64,000 nt of DNA from Apibacter mensalis (GTDB lineage Bacteria; Bacteroidota; Bacteroidia; Flavobacteriales; Weeksellaceae), in assembly GCF_001418685.1 (NCBI RefSeq), contig NZ_LIVM01000008.1:1-64000 (forward strand), written 5' to 3'. Shown here one piece after another: positions 16,117 to 25,027 of the stretch; the first letter of the stretch is position 1, and every line of letters starts with the position of its first letter. A model generated the notes under the pieces. The model was given only the letters and a program-made list of their open reading frames with translations. It ran no database searches and was not told the origin of the DNA. Made by a program: the position numbers and the translations under genes.

Positions 16117-18984
16117 TTATTTTATTGTTGATAATTTGGAATTTAAATTTTCTTTATTATAATTATATTTTGTTAAATCATAAGATAAAGATGAAGCTAT
16201 GTATATGGATGAATACATGCCAAATGTAAATCCTAAAAATAAAGCAAACATAAATCCTTGTAAAGTTTCACCTCCAAAGAAGAAAATAATTACTGTTACC
16301 ATAATTGTGGATATTCCTGTATTTATAGTTCTTCCTAACGTATGGTTAATTGCATCGTTATATAATTCTTCCAAAGTCATTAGGTGGTGAGCATTATTTT
16401 TCTTATTCTCTCTTATCCTATCGAACACAATAACGGTATCATTAATAGAATAACCTATGATGGTTAGAATGGCTGCAATAAATGATTGATCTATTTCCAC
16501 AGAAAAAGGAATGATTTTTAACCAACTTAAGACTGAAAATGCTCCCATTACCACAATAGAATCATGCAATAAAGCAGCTACAGCACCGGTAGACATTTGC
16601 CAATTTCTGAATCTTACTAAGATGTAAATGAATATACCTGCCAATGCAATTGATACGGCGATTACTCCATTTCTAACGATGCCACTGGCTACCGTAGGTC
16701 CTACTTCAGAACTGGACTGTATGCCATAAGGGGTACCCTTTACGAAACTTTCTTTTGAATAATTAACGGGAAGATAATTTTTTAATCCTGCATATAATTT
16801 TTCACGAATTACCACATCTATATTAGGATCATTGCTATCCATTCCATATTTAGTGGTTATTCTTACTTGATTACCTTCTCCATACTTTTTAGCATTGATA
16901 TTAGATGATTCGCCATCTGTTGTGAATAATTTTTCCAAAGATTCAGTAACTTCTTCAGGATAAATATTTTTTTCCAATTTTATTACATAAGTTCTTCCTC
17001 CCGTATAATCTACACCTTTATCAAATCCTTTGGTAAACATAGAAATTAGTGCAATGACCATTATGATTAATGAGAAAACATAAGCATATTTTCTTTTTTC
17101 CATCCATTTGAAATGAACATGGGTAAACCAGTTTTTAGTTATACTAGTAGATAAAGAAAAGTTTTTACCTTTTTCCATAGAACCATAAATAAGCATACTG
17201 GTAATGAATATGGCGGTAAATAAGGTACAGAAAATACCGATAACTAATGTAACAGCGAAACCTTTTATGGGTCCGGTACTAAATAAAAGTACGATACCTA
17301 CAATTAATGTAGTTAAGTTGCCATCTATGATTGCTGCCAAAGCATGTTTCTGACCTTCAATAAAAGCTTGTTTTAAAGGCCTGCCTCTTCTAAGTTCTTC
17401 TTTAACCCTTTCAAAAATAATAATATTAGCATCTACAGCCATAGCCATTGAAAGGACAATACCTGCAATTCCGGGAAGAGTTAAAACTGCTCCCGTTGAT
17501 GCCATAATACCTATTAAATAAAATAAATTTAATATTAAAGCTAAATTAGCATATAAACCCGCTTTTCCATAGTAGAAAATCATCCATCCCAAAATAAATA
17601 AGTACGATACAACTATAGATATTAATCCATTATTTATTGATTGTTGTCCCAAAGTTGGACCTACTATTTCTGATTGAATAATTTTTGCTTTTGCCGGAAG
17701 ATTACCGGATTTCAAGACATCAACTAAATCATTGGCTTCTCTTTCTGTAAAGTTGCCGCTAATTACTGATTGACCATTAGGTATAACTGTATTCACATTA
17801 GGGGCAGTATAAACAACATCATCTAAAACCACTGCAATGGGTTTTCCTTTATTTTTTTCAGTCATGCTTTTCCAAAGCAAAGCACTTTCGGGACCCATTT
17901 GCATACTTATTTGTATTCTATTGAATTGATCGAAAGTTAAGCCAGCTTCTGTAACTGCTCCTACTAAAGGAGCTTTATTATTTTTAGTTCCCCGTATAGC
18001 GTATAATTCCAACTCATCTTTAGATTGAGAATCTGGCTTAGAAGCCCATAACAATTTAATATATCGTAAACCTATAGGTAATAATTTTTTAGATTTATCT
18101 GAATATATAACTTTATTAATTACTGCCGTATCCGATAATTTTGCAACTGCCAATGCGTTGGAACGATTGGATGGTCTCAATAAATTCGTTAATTTATTGT
18201 TGGCAACCTTTTGATTCAAATCCATTAAATACGACCAAGCAGCAGGTTGATCATATACTTCCCAAAATTCTAATCTTGCTGAAGTCTGAAGTAATTTCTT
18301 TACTCGATCAGCATCTGTTACACCCGGCAGCTCCACTAATATCCTACCGGTTCCGGGCACACGTGCAATATTGGGCTCATCAATATTTAATTTCTTAATA
18401 CGTGCTCTAATTACATCTATTGCTTTAGTAACTTTTGATTCAATAACTCCAGACAAATATTTTACAACCTGTTCATCTGTAGTATTATGTTGAATCTGGT
18501 TAGATAAATCTCTGGTACCAAAAACTTCAGGAGAGGATAATTTTAAATCCGGCTGATTCATTTCTGATTTAGCTGTTTGGAATGCTTTAAAGAAATTAGC
18601 TGTATAAGTATCTCTTGATTTAGTTTCTTCAGAAGTTGCAATGTCTAATGCCTTTCTAAATACCGGATTTTCTGAATTATCTGCTAAATCTAACAAAAGA
18701 TCTTTTTCGGATATTTCTAATAAAAGATTCAATCCGCCTTTAAGATCCAAGCCTAACTTCATTTCATTCTTTTTAGCATCATAATAATTCATCTTGACTA
18801 TTCCGAGATTCAAAGTATCTTTTGCTAATTTTTCTAGCTCAGCTTTTTTACTCGCCTCCGTTCCGTTAGATAAACTGTTTGCTTTAGATTCTATACGATG
18901 CACATATAATGTCGGAAATAATTCCGCCAAGCATATTAATCCAAGAACAATAGCAAAAAATTTAACAAGTCCTTTTCCTTTCAT
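16117..18984 (-). CDS. secDF: Fused protein translocase subunits SecD-SecF
   Basis: A 955-residue single polypeptide combining SecD (about residues 1-630) and SecF (about 640-940). It uses the proton motive force to pull preproteins through SecYEG. Visible features are the N-terminal membrane helix, D1 motif GLDLKGGLNLLLEI, the large P1 domain, the RND-type segments AMAVDANIIIFERVKEELRRG (SecD) and DTVIVFDRIRENKK (SecF), and the SecF start FDKGVDYTGGRTYVI. The fusion is usual in Bacteroidota. It is flanked by its own promoter and terminator, so it is monocistronic. Confidence 0.97.
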   Translation of the reverse strand: MKGKGLVKFFAIVLGLICLAELFPTLYVHRIESKANSLSNGTEASKKAELEKLAKDTLNLGIVKMNYYDAKKNEMKLGLDLKGGLNLLLEISEKDLLLDLADNSENPVFRKALDIATSEETKSRDTYTANFFKAFQTAKSEMNQPDLKLSSPEVFGTRDLSNQIQHNTTDEQVVKYLSGVIESKVTKAIDVIRARIKKLNIDEPNIARVPGTGRILVELPGVTDADRVKKLLQTSARLEFWEVYDQPAAWSYLMDLNQKVANNKLTNLLRPSNRSNALAVAKLSDTAVINKVIYSDKSKKLLPIGLRYIKLLWASKPDSQSKDELELYAIRGTKNNKAPLVGAVTEAGLTFDQFNRIQISMQMGPESALLWKSMTEKNKGKPIAVVLDDVVYTAPNVNTVIPNGQSVISGNFTEREANDLVDVLKSGNLPAKAKIIQSEIVGPTLGQQSINNGLISIVVSYLFILGWMIFYYGKAGLYANLALILNLFYLIGIMASTGAVLTLPGIAGIVLSMAMAVDANIIIFERVKEELRRGRPLKQAFIEGQKHALAAIIDGNLTTLIVGIVLLFSTGPIKGFAVTLVIGIFCTLFTAIFITSMLIYGSMEKGKNFSLSTSITKNWFTHVHFKWMEKRKYAYVFSLIIMVIALISMFTKGFDKGVDYTGGRTYVIKLEKNIYPEEVTESLEKLFTTDGESSNINAKKYGEGNQVRITTKYGMDSNDPNIDVVIREKLYAGLKNYLPVNYSKESFVKGTPYGIQSSSEVGPTVASGIVRNGVIAVSIALAGIFIYILVRFRNWQMSTGAVAALLHDSIVVMGAFSVLSWLKIIPFSVEIDQSFIAAILTIIGYSINDTVIVFDRIRENKKNNAHHLMTLEELYNDAINHTLGRTINTGISTIMVTVIIFFFGGETLQGFMFALFLGFTFGMYSSIYIASSLSYDLTKYNYNKENLNSKLSTIK

Positions 18985-19023
18985 TGGTAAGTTTAATTAT
19001 AAAAATTGTATTTTTTTGGTTTG

Positions 19024-19054
19024 CAAATATAACAGTCTATTCGATGACTGGCAA
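19024..19054 (-). promoter_or_regulatory. secDF promoter
   Basis: TTG (19052-19054), 20-nt spacer, TATATTTG (19024-19031) on the minus strand, 40 bp before the secDF start. Both halves of the Bacteroidota consensus are present. Confidence 0.75.
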
Positions 19055-19170
19055 TTATTTATATAATTTTTTGCTCATTAAATTCAATACATTCAATAAT
19101 ATGCATAAAATTTTAAAATATTCTTATAAATAAAAATTATAAAAATTATTTTTATAAAACTTTGCCGGTT

Positions 19171-19178
19171 TATATTTG
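19171..19178 (+). promoter_or_regulatory. probable tsaC-cca -7 element
   Basis: TATATTTG ends only 14 bp before the tsaC ATG, predicting a leader of under ten bases. A TTG at normal spacing is missing. Confidence 0.5.
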
Positions 19179-19192
19179 TAATTTAAACAATT

Positions 19193-19756
19193 ATGGAAAA
19201 AATAGATATTGAAAAAGCAGTTGAAATTTTAAAAAAAGGGGGAACAATTCTTTATCCTACTGATACCATATGGGGAATAGGATGCGATGCAACCAACGAA
19301 GAAGCCATTATAAATGTTTTCAAATTAAAAAAAAGGGATAAATCTAAAAATTTAATTATTTTGGTGGAATCTGAAAGAAGATTACAAGAATATGTTAATG
19401 TACCTTCATTAGCTTGGGATTTGATTGATTTATCAAAAAAACCTTTAACCATAATATATGATAACCCGCGAAACTTACCTGAAATACTAATTTCAGACAA
19501 AAATACCATAGGAATACGCTTAACACATGATCCTTTTTGTAAAGAATTAATTTCAAAACTTAATAAACCTTTAGTTTCAACTTCTGCAAACATTAGCGGT
19601 GAACCATCACCTGATAAATTTTCATCAATTTCTCCCAAAATTTTGGAAGGTGTAGATTATATAATAAATTTGCGACAAGAAGAGAATATGCAATTTTCAT
19701 CATCTTCAATAATACAACTTTCTGAAGATGGACGAATTAAAGTAATTAGAGAATAA
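19193..19756 (+). CDS. tsaC: L-threonylcarbamoyladenylate synthase (YrdC/Sua5 domain)
   Basis: A 187-residue YrdC-domain protein that makes threonylcarbamoyl-AMP for the t6A37 modification of ANN-decoding tRNAs. The motif GGTILYPTDTIWGIGCDA (residues 15-32), KxRxxxK-like KKRDKSKNL, and PLVSTSANISGEP near residue 128 are typical. It is a minimal YrdC domain without the Sua5 extension. It is followed after 7 bp by cca, so a tRNA-maturation operon is likely. Confidence 0.93.
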   Translation: MEKIDIEKAVEILKKGGTILYPTDTIWGIGCDATNEEAIINVFKLKKRDKSKNLIILVESERRLQEYVNVPSLAWDLIDLSKKPLTIIYDNPRNLPEILISDKNTIGIRLTHDPFCKELISKLNKPLVSTSANISGEPSPDKFSSISPKILEGVDYIINLRQEENMQFSSSSIIQLSEDGRIKVIRE

Positions 19757-19763
19757 ATACTAA

Positions 19764-21182
19764 ATGAATTTAAGTCACGCAATACAAAACCCTATTTTTA
19801 AATTGATATCAAATGTTGTTACACTCAAAAAGCAACAAACTTTTGTTATCGGAGGCTTTGTTCGTGATTTTCTTCTCGATAGATCTAAAGTTAAAGATAT
19901 TGATATTGTAACTGAAGGTAGTGGAATTGATTTGGCTTTATCAATTGCCGAAGAATTACAGTCAAAACCCAAAGTATCTATTTTTAAACGTTTTGGTACA
20001 GCTATGATACATATTAAGGATTATGATGTTGAATTTGTAGGTGCAAGGAAAGAAAGTTATTCTTTTGATAGTCGTAAACCATTTGTTGAAAAAGGTACTA
20101 TTGAAGATGACCAAAATAGAAGGGATTTTACAATTAACACATTAGCAATATGTTTAAATGAAGAAAATTTTGGAGAATTGGTTGATCCATTTAATGGATT
20201 AGATGATTTAAAAAGAAAAATCATACGTACACCATTAGATCCAGAAATTACTTATTCTGATGATCCTTTGAGAATGATAAGAGCCATACGTTTTGCCACT
20301 CAATTAAACTTTACTATTGAAACATCTTCTTTTCTTGCGATTAAAGAAAATGCCGAACGATTTGATATTTTATCTAAGGAAAGAATTACCGATGAGTTTA
20401 ATAAAATTATGATGTCTTCTCAGCCAAGTATTGGTCTGAAATTATTATATGAAACAAAACTTTTACGGCGATTTCTACCAGAACTAACGGATTTACAAGG
20501 AATTGAGGAAATTGAAGGTCAGAAACACAAAGATAACTTCTTTCATACACTTGAAGTAGTTGACAATATTAGTAAGACCACTTCAAATTTATGGTTAAGA
20601 TGGGCAGCATTATTGCATGATATCGGTAAAGCTCGAACCAAAAAATTTGATAAAAAATTAGGCTGGACATTTCATTCCCATGAATTTGTAGGAAGCAAGA
20701 TGATACTTTCTATTTTTAAAAGACTAAAATTACCTTTGGGCGACCCATTAAAATATGTTCAAAAATTAGTTCATAATAGTTCACGTCCTATATCACTTAT
20801 CACAGATGATGCATCTGATAGTGCATTGAGAAGGTTATTATTTGATATGGGTGATGATATAGAAGATTTATTTTTACTTTGTAAAGCAGATATCACAACC
20901 AAAAATATAAAAAAACAAAAACGTTTTAAGCAAAATTTTGATTACGTTGAAGAAAAAATCAAAGAAGTCGAACAAAAAGATAAAATAAGGAATTTTCAGC
21001 CTCCTATTACCGGTCATGATATTATGGAAGCTTTTGAAATTTTGGAGGGCAAACAAATAGGTACTATCAAAGAAGCAATTAAAGAAGGAATATTAGAAGG
21101 CACTATTAAAAACGATTATAAAAACTCATACAACTATATGTTACAATTAGGAAAAAAATTAAATTTAAAACGTAAAAACTAG
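19764..21182 (+). CDS. cca: CCA tRNA nucleotidyltransferase with HD domain
   Basis: A 472-residue class II nucleotidyltransferase that adds or repairs the 3' CCA of tRNAs. The catalytic motif VIGGFVRDFLLDRSKVKDID (residues about 27-46) carries the GG and DxD, followed by RRDFTINTLA, DDLRMIRAIRFA-type DDPLRMIRAIRFATQL and ERITDE. An HD domain (LLHDIGK, near residue 290, with HE/HN partners) follows. The need for it is seen locally: the tRNA-Ala gene in this window does not encode CCA. It lies 7 bp after tsaC and 5 bp before the pRiA4b-like gene. Confidence 0.94.
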   Translation: MNLSHAIQNPIFKLISNVVTLKKQQTFVIGGFVRDFLLDRSKVKDIDIVTEGSGIDLALSIAEELQSKPKVSIFKRFGTAMIHIKDYDVEFVGARKESYSFDSRKPFVEKGTIEDDQNRRDFTINTLAICLNEENFGELVDPFNGLDDLKRKIIRTPLDPEITYSDDPLRMIRAIRFATQLNFTIETSSFLAIKENAERFDILSKERITDEFNKIMMSSQPSIGLKLLYETKLLRRFLPELTDLQGIEEIEGQKHKDNFFHTLEVVDNISKTTSNLWLRWAALLHDIGKARTKKFDKKLGWTFHSHEFVGSKMILSIFKRLKLPLGDPLKYVQKLVHNSSRPISLITDDASDSALRRLLFDMGDDIEDLFLLCKADITTKNIKKQKRFKQNFDYVEEKIKEVEQKDKIRNFQPPITGHDIMEAFEILEGKQIGTIKEAIKEGILEGTIKNDYKNSYNYMLQLGKKLNLKRKN

Positions 21183-21187
21183 ACTAT

Positions 21188-21757
21188 ATGATTTATAAGA
21201 TTAGAGTAATTCTTGAAACAGAAGGGGACGTTTTTCGAGATATTGAAATTAAGGATTTGCAAACTTTGTGGAATTTATATGAAGGTATTAAAAGCGCTTT
21301 CAGTCTACAAGGTGATGAGTTAGCTTCATTTTATAAGTCTGATGATAATTGGACTCAAGGTAAAGAGATTCCTTTAGAAGATATGAATGAAGATGGTGAA
21401 GGTGAGACCATGTCTGATATATATATTAAAGAAGTCTTTACAAAAGTCGGGGATAAAATGCTATTTGTTTACGACTTTATGAAAATGTGGTCATTTTACG
21501 TTGAACTTTTAGAAATTATTGATAGAAAAGCTATTGGAGTTTACCCATTAACCGTATATCGATTCGGTAAAATGCCTTTAAAAGCACCTGATAAAAAATT
21601 TGTTTCACCTTCTAATATAGACGATTTCAGTGATGTAGGAGATGTTGATATGAATATTAAATTCGACGATGATGAAGATTCTTATGATGAAGATTCTTAT
21701 GACGATGATGAAGATTCCTATAATGATGATGAACTTCTAGACGAAGATGAATTATAA
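21188..21757 (+). CDS. Plasmid pRiA4b ORF-3-like protein with acidic tail
   Basis: A 189-residue protein. Residues 1-130 (IYKIRVILETEGDVFRDIEI, then DNWTQGKEIPLEDMNEDGEG and KMLFVYDFMKMWSFYVELLEI) match the pRiA4b ORF-3-like fold, also called the IS1096 TnpR passenger family; its function is unknown. The last 35 residues are a run of Asp, Glu, Ser and Tyr repeats (DEDSYDED, DDDEDSY), an extremely acidic tail. It is the third gene of the tsaC-cca unit, 5 bp after cca, and ends at a terminator. Despite the family name there is no transposon here. Confidence 0.75.
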   Translation: MIYKIRVILETEGDVFRDIEIKDLQTLWNLYEGIKSAFSLQGDELASFYKSDDNWTQGKEIPLEDMNEDGEGETMSDIYIKEVFTKVGDKMLFVYDFMKMWSFYVELLEIIDRKAIGVYPLTVYRFGKMPLKAPDKKFVSPSNIDDFSDVGDVDMNIKFDDDEDSYDEDSYDDDEDSYNDDELLDEDEL

Positions 21758-21763
21758 AAATAA

Positions 21764-21798
21764 AAAAAGGAAATTAAACATAATTTAATTTCCTTTTT
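21764..21798. terminator. Bidirectional terminator between the tsaC-cca unit and accC
   Basis: A perfect 15-bp inverted repeat (AAAAAGGAAATTAAA with TTTAATTTCCTTTTT) around a 5-nt loop lies between convergent genes and has A/T tracts on both sides. Confidence 0.88.
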
Positions 21799-21850
21799 CC
21801 TTTGAATTTATAAATTTTAACATATAAATCTAGTTACCATACTATCTAAC

Positions 21851-23209
21851 TTATAAATCGTATTCGTATTTTTTATCCAAAACAAAATCTTCCATAAACT
21901 TTGTAGTATAATCTCCTTTTAAGAAATTTGGATCATCCATAAGTTGTCTATGTAATGGAATGGTTGTCTTAACACCTTCAATATAGAATTCATCTAAAGC
22001 TCTCTTCATCTTAATAATTGCTTCACTTCTTGTAGGTGCCGTTACAATCAATTTGGCTATCATAGAATCATAAAAAGGTGGAATAGTATATCCAGAATAT
22101 ACATGAGTATCAACTCTTACCCCATTTCCTCCCGGAATATTTAAAGTAGTTATTTTTCCCGGTGATGGACGAAAATCAGTATAAACATCTTCAGCATTAA
22201 TTCTACATTCTATAGAATGTCTTTGAGGATAAAAGTTATTTTTAGGAACTCTAGCACCTGCTGCTAACTCTATTTGAAGTTTTAATAAATCTAAATCAGT
22301 AATTTGTTCTGTAATAGGATGTTCTACTTGAATTCTTGTATTCATTTCCATAAAATAGAAATTTTCATATTTATCAACCAAGAATTCAATAGTACCTACG
22401 CCTTCATATTTAATATATTCTGCAGCTCTTACAGCTGCATCGCCCATCTTTTTACGTAATTCTTCAGAAACGAAAGGAGAAGGAGTTTCTTCTGCTAATT
22501 TTTGGTGGCGTCTTTGTACTGAACAATCTCTCTCAGATAAATGAATAGCTTTACCATATTTATCTCCTGCTATTTGAATTTCAATATGTCTAGGTTCTTC
22601 AATAAGCTTCTCCATATACATACCTCCGTTCCCAAAAGCAGCTACAGCTTCCTGAACAGCCGATTCCCAAGAACTCTTAAGATTTTCCTCTTTCCATATA
22701 GCTCTCATTCCCTTACCTCCCCCTCCAGCTGTTGCTTTAAGCATAACAGGATATCCTATTTCTTTAGCAATTTTCACAGCTTCCTCATATGATTTTATTA
22801 AACCATCGGAACCAGGCACGGTGGGAACTCCCGCTTCTTTCATTGTTGCTTTTGCAGAAGCCTTATCTCCCATTCTTTCAATATTTTCAGGAGTACCTCC
22901 TATAAATTTAATTCCCATCTTTTGACAAGATCTTGAGAAATTAGCATTTTCAGAAAGAAAACCATATCCAGGGTGTATAGCGTCTGCATTAGTTACTTCA
23001 GCAGCTGCTAAAATATTTAGTTGTTTAAGATATGAATCTTTACTTGCAGAAGGCCCGATACATACTGCTTCATCAGCAAATCGTAAATGCAAACTCTTGG
23101 CATCTGCCGTCGAATAAACAGCAACAGTTTTTATACCCATTTCTTTAGCTGTTCTAAGAATTCGCATAGCAATTTCACCTCTATTAGCAATCAAAATTTT
23201 TTTTAACAT
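21851..23209 (-). CDS. accC: Acetyl-CoA carboxylase, biotin carboxylase subunit
   Basis: A 452-residue ATP-grasp enzyme that carboxylates the biotin of AccB with bicarbonate and ATP, the first step of fatty acid synthesis. Visible are the N-terminal [21 protein letters not shown], the glycine-rich ATP lid [10 protein letters not shown] (near residue 163), [16 protein letters not shown], and [14 protein letters not shown] (catalytic and Mg-binding residues). The length is normal. It lies 26 bp after accB. Confidence 0.96.
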   Translation of the reverse strand: MLKKILIANRGEIAMRILRTAKEMGIKTVAVYSTADAKSLHLRFADEAVCIGPSASKDSYLKQLNILAAAEVTNADAIHPGYGFLSENANFSRSCQKMGIKFIGGTPENIERMGDKASAKATMKEAGVPTVPGSDGLIKSYEEAVKIAKEIGYPVMLKATAGGGGKGMRAIWKEENLKSSWESAVQEAVAAFGNGGMYMEKLIEEPRHIEIQIAGDKYGKAIHLSERDCSVQRRHQKLAEETPSPFVSEELRKKMGDAAVRAAEYIKYEGVGTIEFLVDKYENFYFMEMNTRIQVEHPITEQITDLDLLKLQIELAAGARVPKNNFYPQRHSIECRINAEDVYTDFRPSPGKITTLNIPGGNGVRVDTHVYSGYTIPPFYDSMIAKLIVTAPTRSEAIIKMKRALDEFYIEGVKTTIPLHRQLMDDPNFLKGDYTTKFMEDFVLDKKYEYDL

Positions 23210-23235
23210 ACACTTTAACTTTTAATTTTGATTAA

Positions 23236-23712
23236 TTAAGATGGATCAACTAAGAATAAAGGTTGGTCAAATTCAACCGGTGAAGCATCATCAACTAAAA
23301 ATTTAACAATTTTTCCTGAAACTTCTGATTCTATTTCATTGAATAATTTCATTGCTTCTATCATACAAACAATACTTCCTGCACTAACTGTATCTCCTAT
23401 ATTTACAAATGCTTCTTTATCTGGAGAGGGTTTTCTGTAGAATGTACCAATCATTGGAGATTTTATAGTTACATACTTATTAGATGTATCTTCTTCTTGC
23501 TGGGGAGCCTCTGGCTGGCTAGTTACAGTTGTCATAGTGGTTGCTTGATGATTTGCGACAGTTTGTATAGGTCGGGAAACCTCTGGTGCATACATTAATG
23601 AACCATTATTAGTTTTAATGGAAATTTCAAATTCATCTGTCTTATATGTTACTTCTGCAACATCCGATTTAGATACAAATTTAATTAAATTTTGAATGTC
23701 TTTAATGTCCAT
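23236..23712 (-). CDS. accB: Acetyl-CoA carboxylase biotin carboxyl carrier protein
   Basis: A 158-residue protein. The C-terminal biotinyl domain has the biotinylation motif CMIEAMKLFNEIE (Lys near residue 122). A flexible linker rich in Thr, Gln and Ala (residues about 50-80) separates it from the N-terminal helix-rich region MDIKDIQNLIKFVSKSD. It carries carboxybiotin between AccC and the AccAD transferase. A terminator-like hairpin and a TACATTTG element lie between rpmF and accB, so accBC may have its own transcript. Confidence 0.96.
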   Translation of the reverse strand: MDIKDIQNLIKFVSKSDVAEVTYKTDEFEISIKTNNGSLMYAPEVSRPIQTVANHQATTMTTVTSQPEAPQQEEDTSNKYVTIKSPMIGTFYRKPSPDKEAFVNIGDTVSAGSIVCMIEAMKLFNEIESEVSGKIVKFLVDDASPVEFDQPLFLVDPS

Positions 23713-23739
23713 GAGCTAGAGCTTTTATTTAAATTTTTC

Positions 23740-23747
23740 CAAATGTA
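23740..23747 (-). promoter_or_regulatory. probable accBC -7 element
   Basis: TACATTTG on the minus strand, 27 bp before the accB start and just after the rpmF terminator, fits TAnnTTTG. Confidence 0.5.
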
Positions 23748-23772
23748 ATGGAAATAAATTAATTTTATACAG

Positions 23773-23804
23773 AAAAAAACCATTTAACTATTTAATTAAA
23801 TGGT
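23773..23804 (-). terminator. rpmF terminator or attenuator
   Basis: A 9-bp stem (ACCATTTAA at 23779-23787, TTAAATGGT at 23796-23804) followed on the minus strand by T7 lies between rpmF and accB. It would cut or damp read-through into accBC. Confidence 0.7.
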
Positions 23805-23837
23805 ATTATATTACTTAAATTTTAACTTAAATTAGAT

Positions 23838-24038
23838 TTATTCTTCAACTTCTTCAACAGCCTTTTCCATAACTACTTTTCCCCTGTAGTATAATTTTCC
23901 TTCATGCCAGTATGCACGATGGAATAAATGTAATTCTCCGGTTGTTGAACATTTAGCTAATTGAGGAACTGACGCTTTATAGTGAGTTCTTCTTTTATCT
24001 CTTCTTGTAGATGACTGACGTCTTTTAGGATGTGCCAT
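23838..24038 (-). CDS. rpmF: 50S ribosomal protein L32
   Basis: A 66-residue protein starting [20 protein letters not shown], typical of L32, and with an acidic end (KAVEEVEE). Of the four Cys of the zinc-binding form only one ([16 protein letters not shown]) remains, so this is the C-minus type. The gene lies 32 bp after the DUF177 gene, a pairing widely conserved in bacteria. Confidence 0.96.
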   Translation of the reverse strand: MAHPKRRQSSTRRDKRRTHYKASVPQLAKCSTTGELHLFHRAYWHEGKLYYRGKVVMEKAVEEVEE

Positions 24039-24070
24039 AATTCTTCCTTAAATATTTTTTAATTTTATTT

Positions 24071-24550
24071 TTATTCGCCTTCTTCATCAGACAGGCCATA
24101 CTTTTCAAGTAAATCGGTATGTTCGTCCTTATATCCTTCGGAATATTTAGGATGAACATGTTTCATCGGTATAGATAAGAGTACGCATTCATAAATTAAT
24201 TGAGACACATTTACACTATGAGAACCAAAAGGCAATATTAAAATTTCTTCATTCGTATCATCAAAGATTTCACCAAATTTAATTAAAGTTTTGATCTCAT
24301 TTTTAACGGTTTGTTCGAACTCTTCTCCAGATATGTCACATTCTAAAATTACAACACCTTCGGTCTTTACTTCCAATTCTAAAAAAGAAGAATGCTTATT
24401 AATTTGAACATCAACTTCTACTTTAGGAGTTTTGAATTCCTGCTTGAAATCAAACAAATCAAAAAATGGCTGCTCAACACTCATCTTAAAGCTATGAACC
24501 CCAAGCTTTAACGATGAAAATAAAATATCATAATTGCGTAACCTTTCCAT
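24071..24550 (-). CDS. DUF177 (YceD-family) protein
   Basis: A 159-residue acidic protein of the YceD/DUF177 family, which is linked to 23S rRNA and large-subunit maturation and nearly always precedes rpmF. Recognisable parts are VILECDISGEEFEQTVKNEI and the C-terminal KYGLSDEEGE-type acidic tail. The start was chosen at the second in-frame ATG (MERLRNYDI) because the upstream ATG at 24565 lies inside the -7 element of the promoter. The predicted leader is only a few bases. Confidence 0.87.
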   Translation of the reverse strand: MERLRNYDILFSSLKLGVHSFKMSVEQPFFDLFDFKQEFKTPKVEVDVQINKHSSFLELEVKTEGVVILECDISGEEFEQTVKNEIKTLIKFGEIFDDTNEEILILPFGSHSVNVSQLIYECVLLSIPMKHVHPKYSEGYKDEHTDLLEKYGLSDEEGE

Positions 24551-24562
24551 AAATATGGTTTG

Positions 24563-24593
24563 CAAATTTAAATATTAGTTATTAAAACTACAA
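24563..24593 (-). promoter_or_regulatory. Promoter of the DUF177-rpmF unit
   Basis: TTG (24591-24593), 20-nt spacer and TAAATTTG (24563-24570) on the minus strand. The -7 ends 12 bp before the chosen ATG, predicting a nearly leaderless mRNA. Confidence 0.75.
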
Positions 24594-24724
24594 ATTTTTA
24601 ATTTATTTTTAAAATATATACAAAGTATTGAAATTACGCTTCAATCTATTTTATATAGAAAAATTTATTTATTTATTATTAGTATATAATTATAATTCAT
24701 ACCATTAAAATTTGTAAATTTGTA

Positions 24725-24934
24725 ATGAAAAATTTATTAATGAAAGATTATGCATTTTATTCGGGGTTAGGATTTCAACTTATGGTAACTATTTTACTTT
24801 TTACCGGAATTGGTTATTACCTTGATGAAAAATATATTTCTTTGAAACCCCTATTTATAATAATTTTTAGCTTATTAGGAATTGGAATTGGATTAATTAA
24901 TATAATCCGACAATTAGTAAGAAAACAAAAATAA
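24725..24934 (+). CDS. AtpZ/AtpI-type small membrane protein
   Basis: A 69-residue protein with two hydrophobic segments (about residues 17-34 and 42-61) and GYYLDEKY between them. It is placed before atpB as usual for AtpZ/AtpI, which helps assemble the c-ring and the Fo sector. A TAAATTTG element (24715-24722) ends 2 bp before the first ATG, so translation may instead start at Met6 (24740), giving 64 residues. It is the first gene of the ATP synthase cluster. Confidence 0.82.
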   Translation: MKNLLMKDYAFYSGLGFQLMVTILLFTGIGYYLDEKYISLKPLFIIIFSLLGIGIGLINIIRQLVRKQK

Positions 24935-25012
24935 TAAAAATCATATTTTCTTAGGTCGCAAATACTAAAATATGATAAAAATCATACCCATCAAATGTAT
25001 TTTAAAAATATT

Positions 25013-25020
25013 TATATTTG
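25013..25020 (+). promoter_or_regulatory. probable atpB -7 element
   Basis: TATATTTG lies 7 bp before the ATG chosen for atpB. Fits TAnnTTTG; no TTG at the usual distance. It argues against the longer reading frame that begins at 24995. Confidence 0.45.
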
Positions 25021-25027
25021 CATATAT

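Noticed and set aside
19252..19638. 128-codon minus-strand frame
   Set aside because: Fully antisense to tsaC, which is clearly the real gene.
21188..21757. Insertion sequence or transposon suggested by the family name of the pRiA4b/IS1096-like protein
   Set aside because: No transposase, no terminal inverted repeats, and the gene sits in a tRNA-processing operon.
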